Source: Acidobacteriaceae bacterium (GTDB taxonomy: Bacteria; Acidobacteriota; Terriglobia; Terriglobales; Acidobacteriaceae). From it: a DNA stretch of 6,690 nucleotides. This document shows positions 1-6,103 of the stretch, in pieces; position 1 is the stretch's first letter; the number at the start of each line of letters is the position of its first letter. A model generated the notes under the pieces. That model made no database searches. It had not been told where the DNA came from and was given only the letters and a program-made list of their open reading frames with translations. Location: assembly GCA_003152795.1 (NCBI GenBank), contig PMBA01000267.1:9333-16022 (forward strand). Direction: 5' to 3'. The position numbers and the translations under genes are program-made.

Positions 1-1991
1 TCGTAGCCGACGTATCCGGGAGGCGCGCCGATCAGCCGCGACACGGCATGCTTCTCCATGTATTCGGACATGTCGATGCGGATCATGGCGCGCTCGTCGT
101 CGAAAAGGAATTCGGCGAGAGCGCGGGCGAGTTCAGTTTTGCCGACGCCGGTCGGCCCCAGGAAAATAAAAGACCCGATCGGCCGTTTCGGATCGCTGAG
201 CCCGGCGCGCGAACGGCGGATGGCGTTGGCCACGCGTTCGAGCGCCGCGTCCTGTCCGATGACGCGCAGCCGCAAGCGGTCTTCCATGTTGATGAGCTTC
301 TTGACCTCGCCCTCGAGCATCTTGGAAACCGGAATGCCCGTCCACTTGGAGACGATGCCGGCGACATCTTCCTCGTCAACTTCCTCTTTCAACATGCGGT
401 GCCCGGTCTTGCTGTCGATCTGCGCGGTGACTTTATTCAACTCTTCTTCGGTGTTGCGGATGAGTCCGTAACGGATCTGCGCCACGCGCTCCAGATTTCC
501 CTTGCGTTCTTCCGCCGCCTCTTCGATCTTGAGCTGCTCGAGCTTTTCTTTCAGGGCGCGGGCTTTCGCGATGACGTCTTTCTCCTGCTTCCACTTCGCC
601 TTGAGCGCGTTCGATTTTTCACGAATGCCGGCCAGCTCTTTCTCGACGTGGGCGAGGCGCTCTTTGGAATTCGCGTCGTCTTCCTTTTTCAGCGCCTGCT
701 TTTCGATTTCGAGCTGCGTGGCGCGGCGTTCGAGCTGGTCGATTTCGGTGGGCATGGAATCGATCTGGATGCGCAGCGAGGCGGCGGCCTCGTCGATCAG
801 GTCGATGGCTTTGTCGGGCAGGAAGCGGTCGGAAATGTAGCGATGCGAAAGCGTCGCCGCCGCGACGATGGCCGAATCCTTGATGCGGACGCCGTGGTGC
901 ACTTCGTACTTTTCCTTCAGGCCGCGAAGAATCGCAATCGTATCTTCGACGTTGGGCTCGCCCACGAACACGATCTGGAAGCGGCGTTCGAGCGCCGCGT
1001 CTTTTTCGATGTACTTGCGATATTCGTTGAGCGTGGTGGCGCCGATGGCGCGCAGCTCTCCGCGAGCGAGCGCCGGCTTCAGCATGTTGGAGGCGTCGAT
1101 GGCGCCTTCGGAGGCGCCGGCTCCGACCAGCGTGTGCAGCTCGTCGATGAAAAGGATGATCTTGCCCTGCGAGTCTTCGATTTCCTTGAGCACAGCCTTC
1201 AGCCGGTCTTCGAATTCGCCGCGATATTTCGCGCCCGCGAGCATGGCTCCCAGATCGAGCGATACCACGCGCTTATTTTTCAGGACTTCGGGCACATCAC
1301 CGGAAATGATGCGCTGGGCGAGGCCTTCGACGATGGCCGTCTTGCCCACTCCGGGCTCGCCGATCAGCACGGGATTATTTTTGGTGCGCCGCGAAAGTAC
1401 CTGCACCACGCGGCGAATTTCTTCGTCGCGGCCGATCACGGGATCGAGTTTGCCGCGCCGCGCCTGCTCGTTCAGATCGCGGGCATAACGCTCCAGCGCC
1501 TGGTACTTCGCTTCGGGATTCGGGTCGGTGATGCGCTGCGATCCGCGCACCGCGGTGAGCGCCTTCAGGATGGCGTCGTGGGTCGCGCCGTGACGCGCCA
1601 TCAGTTCCTGTGCCGAATCGCGCTTCAGGTCGGTCAACGCCAGCAGTATGTGCTCGGTCGAAACGTATTCGTCCTTGAAGGTGTCGGCTTCCTTGAACGA
1701 CTTCTCGAGCACCTGGTTGACCTGCGACGACATGGCCGGCTGGTTCGCGCCGCTGCTGCCCGAGACCTTCGGCAGCTTTTCAATTTCTTTATAGAGGTCG
1801 CTGAGCACGGCCTGCGGCCCGATGCCGATTTTTTCCAGCACGGGCGTGACGATGCCTTCTTTGTCTTCGATTAATGCGGCCAGCAGGTGCAGCGGCGCCA
1901 TCTCCGGATTGCCGTGCTCGGAAGCAAGCTCGTTCGCGCGCTGGATCGCTTCCTGCGCTTTAACGGTGAATTTTTCCCAACGGATTGGCAT
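1..1991 (-). CDS. clpB: ATP-dependent chaperone/disaggregase ClpB (C-terminal part missing)
   Basis: ClpB is a cytoplasmic hexameric Hsp100 disaggregase. It threads aggregated proteins through its pore with DnaK/DnaJ/GrpE. The reverse strand reads continuously from ATG at 1991 ([10 protein letters not shown]) to the window edge: 663 codons, against roughly 860-870 for the family, so about 200 C-terminal residues lie outside. Visible in order: the Clp N-domain (about 1-150); NBD1 with Walker A GEPGVGKT at 211-218, Walker B ending IDE at D283/E284, and paired arginine fingers R336/R337; a charged coiled-coil M-domain (about 405-535), which separates ClpB from ClpA and ClpX; and NBD2 with Walker A GPTGVGKT at 612-619. 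The visible part ends within GAPPGYVGY, the pore-loop region; the second Walker B is outside. The start is fixed by AGGGAG at 2004-1999, seven bases upstream. hsp20 lies upstream on the same strand, 200 bases away and behind a terminator. The identity is certain from motif order; no defect is seen. Confidence 0.98.
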   Translation of the reverse strand, partial: MPIRWEKFTVKAQEAIQRANELASEHGNPEMAPLHLLAALIEDKEGIVTPVLEKIGIGPQAVLSDLYKEIEKLPKVSGSSGANQPAMSSQVNQVLEKSFKEADTFKDEYVSTEHILLALTDLKRDSAQELMARHGATHDAILKALTAVRGSQRITDPNPEAKYQALERYARDLNEQARRGKLDPVIGRDEEIRRVVQVLSRRTKNNPVLIGEPGVGKTAIVEGLAQRIISGDVPEVLKNKRVVSLDLGAMLAGAKYRGEFEDRLKAVLKEIEDSQGKIILFIDELHTLVGAGASEGAIDASNMLKPALARGELRAIGATTLNEYRKYIEKDAALERRFQIVFVGEPNVEDTIAILRGLKEKYEVHHGVRIKDSAIVAAATLSHRYISDRFLPDKAIDLIDEAAASLRIQIDSMPTEIDQLERRATQLEIEKQALKKEDDANSKERLAHVEKELAGIREKSNALKAKWKQEKDVIAKARALKEKLEQLKIEEAAEERKGNLERVAQIRYGLIRNTEEELNKVTAQIDSKTGHRMLKEEVDEEDVAGIVSKWTGIPVSKMLEGEVKKLINMEDRLRLRVIGQDAALERVANAIRRSRAGLSDPKRPIGSFIFLGPTGVGKTELARALAEFLFDDERAMIRIDMSEYMEKHAVSRLIGAPPGYVGY

Positions 1992-1998
1992 GGATTAA

Positions 1999-2004
1999 CT
2001 CCCT
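1999..2004 (-). promoter_or_regulatory. Shine-Dalgarno sequence of clpB
   Basis: On the minus strand AGGGAG lies seven bases before the ATG at 1991. It supports that start codon. No alternative in-frame start with a better site was seen. Confidence 0.8.
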
Positions 2005-2064
2005 GGTTTTGCAATTTTGTAATCGAGCAATTTGGCAATCTGGCGTCCGCCGCTTACCTCTCCA

Positions 2065-2095
2065 ATTACAAGACTACCCGATTACCAAGTGACAA
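2065..2095 (-). promoter_or_regulatory. Weak candidate promoter for clpB
   Basis: Reading the minus strand, TTGTCA (2095-2090) and TGTAAT (2070-2065) each match five of six sigma70 consensus positions. The spacer is 19 bases, longer than the optimum. A transcript would start near 2058 and have a leader of about 65 bases. The -35 box abuts the T-rich tail of the hsp20 terminator. No CIRCE (TTAGCACTC-N9-GAGTGCTAA) and no HspR-type HAIR repeat was found in this spacer, so the heat-shock control of clpB is not evident from the sequence. Confidence 0.35.
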
Positions 2096-2128
2096 AATGA
2101 AACGGGAGGCGCTGTCTCTCGCCTCCCG
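2094..2128 (-). terminator. Intrinsic terminator downstream of hsp20
   Basis: A perfect 9-bp GC-rich stem is formed by CGGGAGGCG (2103-2111) and CGCCTCCCG (2120-2128), with an 8-base loop. On the minus strand it is followed directly by TTTCATTTT (2102-2094), the T-rich tract expected of a Rho-independent terminator. On the plus strand the stem is followed by CTGAG with no T tract, so the direction is minus. It lies 63 bases past the hsp20 stop codon. Confidence 0.8.
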
Positions 2129-2142
2129 CTGAGTTTACAGCT

Positions 2143-2178
2143 GCCGGGCTTCGCCCAGCGGACGGGGCATAGCCCGTC
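2143..2178 (-). repeat. Two small hairpins in the hsp20 3' untranslated region
   Basis: Two further inverted repeats lie between the hsp20 stop and the terminator. GACGGG (2161-2166) pairs with CCCGTC (2173-2178). GCCGGGC (2143-2149) pairs with GCCCAGC (2153-2159) around a three-base loop. In the second one the only non-Watson-Crick position is a G-U wobble if transcribed from the minus strand but a C-A mismatch if transcribed from the plus strand, which fits minus-strand RNA. They could protect the hsp20 mRNA 3' end or be members of a short palindromic (REP-like) family. A single window cannot decide. Confidence 0.5.
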
Positions 2179-2191
2179 ACAATACGAGCTA

Positions 2192-2692
2192 TCAGGCCGC
2201 CACTTTGGCGTTCTTCGGCTCTTTGCTTTCCAGCGTCTTCTGGCTGCCTACGTTTACTCTGATCTGCTTCGGCTTGGCTTCGGCTTTCTTCGCCAGCTTG
2301 ACCTTCAGCACGCCCTTGTCATAGTCAGCCTGGACGCTTTCCTGGTCGACGGTGTTCGGCAGTGTGAAAGTGCGGGTAAAGCTGCCGTACTGGCGCTCCA
2401 CTCGGCGGTAGTTCTCTTCTTTCTCTTCCTTCTCGAACTTGCGCTCGCCGTGCACGGTCAGCGTGTTGTTCTCGATGCGGACGTCGATATCTTTCTCATC
2501 GATTCCCGGCACCTCGATCTTGAGCGTAACGCTGTGCTCGTCTTCGTAAACGTCCACCGGAGGCGCAAATGCGGTCGTGGTCAGAGATTCATCCTGCCCT
2601 TCCGGCCCACGTGGGTCGCGGAACAAACGGTTCATGCGGTCCTGGAGAGTGACGAACTCACGGAAAGGGTCCCAACGGGTAATCATGGTCAT
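2192..2692 (-). CDS. hsp20: Small heat-shock protein, Hsp20/alpha-crystallin family
   Basis: This is an ATP-independent holdase of the cytoplasm that binds unfolding proteins and keeps them accessible to the DnaK/ClpB system. The product has 166 residues, usual for bacterial members. A short N-terminal arm (WDPFREF, residues 7-13) is followed by an alpha-crystallin domain from about 43 to 136. That domain opens with PPVDVYE and carries the hallmark GVLKV at 127-131. The C-terminal tail holds I-R-V at 144-146, the I-X-I/V motif that docks onto a neighbouring dimer during oligomer assembly. The ATG at 2692 is preferred because AGGAGGA lies eight bases upstream; a second ATG two codons further in (2686) would be 14 bases from it. 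The gene has its own promoter and terminator and sits just upstream of clpB, its functional partner. The family is certain; orthology to IbpA or another named member is not claimed. Confidence 0.97.
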   Translation of the reverse strand: MTMITRWDPFREFVTLQDRMNRLFRDPRGPEGQDESLTTTAFAPPVDVYEDEHSVTLKIEVPGIDEKDIDVRIENNTLTVHGERKFEKEEKEENYRRVERQYGSFTRTFTLPNTVDQESVQADYDKGVLKVKLAKKAEAKPKQIRVNVGSQKTLESKEPKNAKVAA

Positions 2693-2700
2693 GACTTAAA

Positions 2701-2707
2701 TCCTCCT
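2701..2707 (-). promoter_or_regulatory. Strong Shine-Dalgarno sequence of hsp20
   Basis: AGGAGGA on the minus strand lies eight bases before ATG 2692. It is the best ribosome binding site in the window and decides between the two close ATG codons (2692 and 2686) in favour of the upstream one. Confidence 0.85.
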
Positions 2708-2720
2708 ACTTGTTGATTCG

Positions 2721-2740
2721 GGGAGCTATCGGAAGCTCCC
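2721..2740 (-). promoter_or_regulatory. Hairpin in the hsp20 5' leader
   Basis: GGGAGCT (2721-2727) and AGCTCCC (2734-2740) form a perfect 7-bp stem with a 6-base loop. It lies inside the predicted leader, 13 bases upstream of the Shine-Dalgarno sequence. It could be an RNA element (stability or thermosensing) or a DNA operator for a dimeric repressor. Pairing of the leader with the Shine-Dalgarno sequence is limited to about four bases (CUCC with GGAG), so it is not an obvious ROSE or fourU thermometer. Confidence 0.5.
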
Positions 2741-2762
2741 GGGTTGTAATCAGTGTCAATAG

Positions 2763-2815
2763 ATCATAAAATCTTAGTGTGTTGTTGTCAACTATTAAAT
2801 TATTCTTATTTTTCA
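2763..2815 (-). promoter_or_regulatory. Near-consensus sigma70-type promoter of hsp20 with A/T-rich upstream tract
   Basis: On the minus strand, TTGACA (2791-2786) is a perfect -35 box. After exactly 17 bases comes TATGAT (2768-2763), five of six matches to the -10 consensus. Transcription would start near 2756 and give a leader of about 64 bases. Immediately upstream of the -35 box, 2792-2815 is almost entirely A and T, like an UP element, and it runs into the rlmI stop codon. A second TTGACA (2759-2754) lies near the start point but has no suitable -10 box. There is no sigma32-like CTTGAA/CCCCAT pair and no CIRCE element. Confidence 0.8.
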
Positions 2816-4045
2816 ATTACTTACAGTCAGTATCAGGCACTGGAGGTAGCTGGTTTCAGGCACATTCAACAAGATTGGATGGTCTTTTGCCGCCCCGCGG
2901 TGCTCGACGATTCGCAGCGATTTGTGGGCGTCCTGGGCGGCGGCGGCCACGACTTTGAGGAACTCGGGCGAACTGACGTGGAAGGAGCAGGAGCAGGTGA
3001 CGAGAATGCCTCCGGGACGTAGCATTTTCATGGCGCGCAGGTTGAGTTCCTTGTAGCCGCCCAGGGCTTTTTCGAGGTCGCGCTTGGTCTTGGCGAAGGC
3101 GGGCGGATCGAGAACGATGGTGTCGTAGCGGCGGTTCGCCGCGGAGTACTCCCTTAAGAGGTCGAAGGCGTTGGCCTCGATCCACTCCAGTTCGCGCCCG
3201 TTGAGAGCCGCGTTCTTCTCCGCCATCTCGAGCGCGGGACGCGAGCTGTCGACTCCGGTGACGCTCGAACACCTTGCTGCGGGGTGCAGAGAAAGGTGCA
3301 GGGCAAACCCGCCCTGGTAGCAGAATGCGTCGAGGGCTTCGCCGTGCGCGTATCGGGCGGCGGCGGCGTAGTTTTCCCGCTGATCGAGAAAAGCTCCGGT
3401 TTTTTGACCTTCGAGGCCGTCGTAGTGGAAGCGAACGCCGTTCATGTTGAATTCGGTCGAAGTCTTCTCTCCCCAAAGCAGTCCGGACTGCCGAGGGGGG
3501 AGTTGTTCAAGTTCCCGTATGCGGCCATCAACGCGCTCCACAATTCCCGATAGGATTCCCGCCGGTTGCAAATCTTCGCGCAGAGCTTTCACGATGGCTT
3601 CGCGCACAGGTGCAGCATCAATGGCCTGAGTCAGAATTTGTACCGAGACCACGTCGTTATAGCGATCGACGATGAGGCCGGGAAGAAAATCGGCTTCGCT
3701 GAAGACGATGCGGTAGGCGTCAGTATTCGAGACCAAGTCGTTTTCCTTGCGGTAGGCAATGGCGGCGCGAATGCGCTCGGCGACCAAAGCGGGGAGATCG
3801 GCAACGGAACCGTGCGAGATCATGCGGATTGCGATCTGCGACGACGAACTGTAGAGCGCGGTGCCAAGGAATTTACCGCGCGGATCGAGGACGCGGACGA
3901 CGGCACCGGGCGGCACGTTTTTTTCTTCGGTAATGTCGGAGCGATAGACCCACGGGTGCCGGCCCTGAAGGCGGGCGACTCCTCGGATGGAGAGCTTTAC
4001 GGAGGGCTCGGCGTGCTGGGCGGGAAGGGCGCGTGGCTTCGGCAT
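2813..4045 (-). CDS. rlmI: Class I SAM-dependent rRNA large-subunit methyltransferase, RlmI family
   Basis: E. coli RlmI makes 5-methylcytosine at C1962 of 23S rRNA using S-adenosylmethionine. This 410-residue product is close to the E. coli length. An N-terminal PUA RNA-binding domain (about 14-85, with GRHPWVYRSD) is followed by the RlmI-type middle domain containing GQKTGAFLDQRENY (213-226). The Rossmann methyltransferase domain shows motif I-like DAFCYQGGF (239-247), the acidic GVDSS strand that would bind the SAM ribose, DPPAF at 313-317, and TCSCS at 350-354, whose cysteines include the probable catalytic one. The frame stays open up to a TTG at 4114, but ATG 4045 (MPKPRALP) is preferred because the extra 23 residues are not family-like and cover the spacer shared with tgt. 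No Shine-Dalgarno sequence precedes ATG 4045. The stop TGA (2815-2813) abuts the hsp20 promoter, with no terminator seen. The family is secure; the exact target base is inferred. Confidence 0.93.
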   Translation of the reverse strand: MPKPRALPAQHAEPSVKLSIRGVARLQGRHPWVYRSDITEEKNVPPGAVVRVLDPRGKFLGTALYSSSSQIAIRMISHGSVADLPALVAERIRAAIAYRKENDLVSNTDAYRIVFSEADFLPGLIVDRYNDVVSVQILTQAIDAAPVREAIVKALREDLQPAGILSGIVERVDGRIRELEQLPPRQSGLLWGEKTSTEFNMNGVRFHYDGLEGQKTGAFLDQRENYAAAARYAHGEALDAFCYQGGFALHLSLHPAARCSSVTGVDSSRPALEMAEKNAALNGRELEWIEANAFDLLREYSAANRRYDTIVLDPPAFAKTKRDLEKALGGYKELNLRAMKMLRPGGILVTCSCSFHVSSPEFLKVVAAAAQDAHKSLRIVEHRGAAKDHPILLNVPETSYLQCLILTVSN

Positions 4046-4051
4046 GGATAG

Positions 4052-4057
4052 ATGGTA
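4052..4057 (-). promoter_or_regulatory. Candidate -10 element of rlmI (possible leaderless transcript)
   Basis: TACCAT on the minus strand (four of six consensus matches) ends six bases before ATG 4045, so transcription could begin at or next to the start codon. The -35 region is poor (TTGCAG at 4078-4073 with a 15-base spacer). No Shine-Dalgarno sequence is present. This is weak alone and gains some weight from the same arrangement at the divergent tgt gene. Confidence 0.35.
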
Positions 4058-4128
4058 TCGCGAGGGGCTGCGCTGCAACCGGGGAAAGCGAGCGCTGCCG
4101 AATCCGACTGCCAACTGAAGACTTCCGT

Positions 4129-4134
4129 TAGAAT
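4129..4134 (+). promoter_or_regulatory. Candidate -10 element of tgt (possible leaderless transcript)
   Basis: TAGAAT matches five of six -10 consensus positions and ends exactly six bases (all C) before GTG 4141. The expected transcription start therefore coincides with the start codon. No purine-rich ribosome binding site lies in between. The -35 side is weak (CCGACT at 4104-4109, spacer 19). Confidence 0.5.
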
Positions 4135-4140
4135 CCCCCC

Positions 4141-5280
4141 GTGTCCATTCGGCTGCAGATTGAAGCGACCCGCGGCGCCGCGCGCGCCGGCAAGCTCATC
4201 ACTCCCCATGGAGAAGTGGAGACGCCGGTGTTCATGCCGGTCGGGACGCTGGCTTCGGTCAAGGGCGTCTCGCAGGATGTGCTGGAAGAACTCGGGGTCC
4301 AGATTCTGCTGGCGAACACCTACCATCTGTTTCTGCGGCCTGGAGTTGAAACTGTTCGCCGGATGGGCGGGCTGCATCGGTTCATGGCGTGGGATCGGGC
4401 CATTCTTACGGATTCAGGCGGATTTCAGGTTTTCAGTCTGAACGATCTGCGCAAGGTGAGCGAAGAAGGCGTAGCGTTCCGGTCGCACCTGGACGGGTCG
4501 TCTCATTTCTTGAGTCCGGAAAAAGCTATGGAGGTGCAGATCGGGCTGGGGGCTGACATCATCATGGCTTTTGACGAATGCACCGAGTATCCGGCGGATG
4601 CGGCGCGGGCGCGGGCCTCGATGGAACTGACTCTGCGCTGGGCGGCGCGCTGCAAGAATTATTTTGAAGAGCACAAGCGGGAAGTGCCGTGGGTCGGCAA
4701 TTCCCATCGAAAACAGCCGCGTCCAAGCACAGAGGCCACCCAGGCTTTGTTTGGCATTGTGCAGGGCGGGATGGACGCTGAACTGCGGCGCGAATCTGCG
4801 GCGCGAACCATCGACATCGGCTTCCCGGGATACGCCATTGGCGGGCTTAGCGTTGGCGAACCGCGCGAGCTTACTCGCGATATTGTCCTGTCCACCCTTG
4901 AGCATCTTCCCTCCGGCCAGCCGCGTTATCTCATGGGGGTGGGCACTCCCGAAGAAATTGCGCAGTACGCACAGTCGGGCGTGGACATGATGGATTGCGT
5001 GCTTCCCACGCGCGCTGCGCGCCACGGGCTGCTGTTCACTTCGGAAGGCAAAGTTTCGATCAAGCAGGCGCGGTACGCGCAGGACGAAAGCGCGCTCGAT
5101 CCCGCCTGCGACTGCCGTGTTTGCCAGCGTTATTCTCGGGCCTACCTGCGCCATCTTTATGCTGCGAACGAACTGCTGGCCCAGGTTTTGAATACCGTCC
5201 ACAACCTGCACTTTTATCTGGCAACGATGCGGACTGTCCGGGCATGGATTCGGTCGGGGCAGACGGCGTTGCAGCCATAA
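4141..5280 (+). CDS. tgt: Queuine tRNA-ribosyltransferase (tRNA-guanine transglycosylase)
   Basis: Bacterial Tgt swaps guanine 34 in the anticodon of GUN tRNAs (Asp, Asn, His, Tyr) for preQ1, a step toward queuosine. The 379-residue product matches the usual length of about 375. The TIM-barrel signature residues are all present: DSGGFQ with D91 and S92, FDEC with D145 and C147, GIVQGG with Q208, YAIGGL (231-236), and MMDCVLPTR with D285 as the nucleophile. The structural zinc site is C323, C325, C328 and H354 (CDCRVC and the later VHN). By analogy with the Zymomonas enzyme the site is complete. The start is GTG 4141, giving SIRLQIEAT after the initiator, where family homology begins; no Shine-Dalgarno sequence precedes it. 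It is followed at a distance by yajC and secD, the classic gene order, although 429 bases separate it from yajC here. Whether the cell makes preQ1 itself or imports it cannot be seen. Confidence 0.98.
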   Translation: MSIRLQIEATRGAARAGKLITPHGEVETPVFMPVGTLASVKGVSQDVLEELGVQILLANTYHLFLRPGVETVRRMGGLHRFMAWDRAILTDSGGFQVFSLNDLRKVSEEGVAFRSHLDGSSHFLSPEKAMEVQIGLGADIIMAFDECTEYPADAARARASMELTLRWAARCKNYFEEHKREVPWVGNSHRKQPRPSTEATQALFGIVQGGMDAELRRESAARTIDIGFPGYAIGGLSVGEPRELTRDIVLSTLEHLPSGQPRYLMGVGTPEEIAQYAQSGVDMMDCVLPTRAARHGLLFTSEGKVSIKQARYAQDESALDPACDCRVCQRYSRAYLRHLYAANELLAQVLNTVHNLHFYLATMRTVRAWIRSGQTALQP

Positions 5281-5407
5281 CTACTAAGGTTGCGGTTGAG
5301 GACGGGGAAGGCGCTCGCCCTTGGGATGTGAGGCTGCAATTCTGGATCGCGAAGCCACGCTAACTCTGCGGCCACGGGGCGGCCTCCACAAATTCGGCGA
5401 ACCGTCC

Positions 5408-5441
5408 TTGACACCCAGCGAGCCGTCCGGCATTCTATTTA
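5408..5441 (+). promoter_or_regulatory. Weak candidate promoter upstream of yajC-secD
   Basis: A perfect TTGACA (5408-5413) has its best -10-like match, TCTATT (5434-5439), at a 20-base spacing, which is too long for a confident call. If used, the yajC leader would be about 260 bases. It is listed because it is the only full -35 consensus in the gap. Confidence 0.25.
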
Positions 5442-5698
5442 ACTTGGGGATAAGGTGCGTTTCTTTCTGTGCCGGTCCGGGCGAAACCGGGGCGTCGGCA
5501 TCGCCGGGTTCCAGCCAGCAAGCTGTGCTTCTCCGGCCATAGAGGAAAAAATCCCGCGGTTACGCGAAAAGAGTTCAGCGGCGAGTTTCAAGCAGAGAAA
5601 GTTGAGCGGCGAAAGAAGCAAACTTGTGCCGAGGTCCGCTCGGCCCGGCCCTTGAGGGGGCATTCGGCTAGCTCGCTTTTAGTCGGCTATTTCGTTAC

Positions 5699-5704
5699 AG
5701 AGGA
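5699..5704 (+). promoter_or_regulatory. Shine-Dalgarno sequence of yajC, supporting a TTG start
   Basis: AGAGGA lies five bases before TTG 5710. The in-frame alternatives GTG 5716 and ATG 5722 are 11 and 17 bases from it, so spacing favours TTG first and GTG second. Confidence 0.55.
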
Positions 5705-5709
5705 TCAAC

Positions 5710-6054
5710 TTGGCGGTGGAAATGATTTTGTCCGGCATTCCCGGCGGATTGGCGTTGTGGTTGCAATTGCCAGGAGGCACCAGTCTGCTTGGGCTAGCGC
5801 CCCTGCTGTTCATTTTTGCGATTTTTTACTTTCTGCTGATCCTGCCGCAGCAGCGGAAGCAGAAGAAGTGGCAACTCATGCTGAGCGAGTTGAAAAACGG
5901 GGACAGGATCGTAACCAGCGGCGGCTTGCGCGGAACGATCATCAGCCTCAAGGACGACGCGCTGACATTGCGCGTGCCGCCCGATAATGTGAAGCTTGAA
6001 ATCAGCCGCGCATCGGTGGTATCGGTGACGACGGCGGAAGAGGGAAAGTCGTAG
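5710..6054 (+). CDS. yajC: Preprotein translocase subunit YajC
   Basis: YajC is a small inner-membrane protein that associates with SecD and SecF in the Sec holotranslocon. The product has 114 residues, typical of the family. It has one transmembrane segment at about 26-46 (rich in L, F and I, ending ILPQQRKQKK, whose positive charges mark the cytoplasmic side). A small cytoplasmic domain follows with the family signature LKNGDRIVTSGGLRG at 61-75, then a short beta-rich tail. The start is uncertain among TTG 5710, GTG 5716 and ATG 5722. TTG is chosen for its spacing to AGAGGA, and the choice alters only four N-terminal residues. secD starts 49 bases after the stop, and the pair is almost certainly cotranscribed. 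Identity is secure from the signature and the position between tgt and secD. Confidence 0.95.
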   Translation: MAVEMILSGIPGGLALWLQLPGGTSLLGLAPLLFIFAIFYFLLILPQQRKQKKWQLMLSELKNGDRIVTSGGLRGTIISLKDDALTLRVPPDNVKLEISRASVVSVTTAEEGKS

Positions 6055-6103
6055 AGAGCTGCGAGCCACGAGCTCGAAGCCTTCTGCTTGCACACGGTTT
6101 TTC

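Larger units (their letters stand above)
5281..5709 (+). other. Long gap between tgt and yajC without a convincing gene
   Basis: No supported gene, tRNA or known riboswitch was recognised in these 429 bases. A TTGACA at 5408-5413 is followed by a T/A-rich patch (5432-5445) but has no good -10 hexamer at 16-18 bases. Short repeats are present: GTT(C/G)AGCGGCGA at 5573-5584 and again at 5601-5612, and TCGGCTA at 5664-5670 and 5683-5689. A 66-codon frame from ATG 5455 to 5655 has a low-complexity, Ser/Arg/Lys-rich translation with no domain and no clear ribosome binding site, so it is not called. There is no clear intrinsic terminator after tgt. The stretch probably holds the yajC-secD promoter and leader. 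Confidence 0.5.

Noticed and set aside
48..1874. A 608-codon open frame on the plus strand opposite clpB
   Set aside because: Its codons lie in exact register with the clpB codons, so it stays open simply because clpB avoids TTA, CTA and TCA there, as expected in a GC-rich genome. The translation is low-complexity (rich in F, D, R, L) with no recognisable domain, while the opposite strand encodes an intact ClpB.
2754..2759. Second TTGACA on the minus strand as an alternative hsp20 promoter
   Set aside because: No acceptable -10 hexamer lies 16-18 bases downstream; the bases there belong to the leader hairpin.
1992..2812. CIRCE, HAIR or sigma32 heat-shock elements near clpB and hsp20
   Set aside because: Both spacers were read on the coding strand and no inverted repeat or box pair matching these consensus sequences was found.
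4046..4114. N-terminal extension of rlmI from TTG 4114
   Set aside because: The extra 23 residues are not family-like and would run through most of the divergent spacer. ATG 4045 gives a length close to E. coli RlmI.
5455..5655. A 66-codon frame in the tgt-yajC gap
   Set aside because: Low-complexity, Ser/Arg/Lys-rich translation, no domain, no clear ribosome binding site, and overlapping open frames on both strands.
5281..5709. tRNA gene or known riboswitch in the tgt-yajC gap
   Set aside because: No cloverleaf pattern (no GGTTCGAATCC-like T-arm with a matching acceptor stem) and no recognisable riboswitch core.
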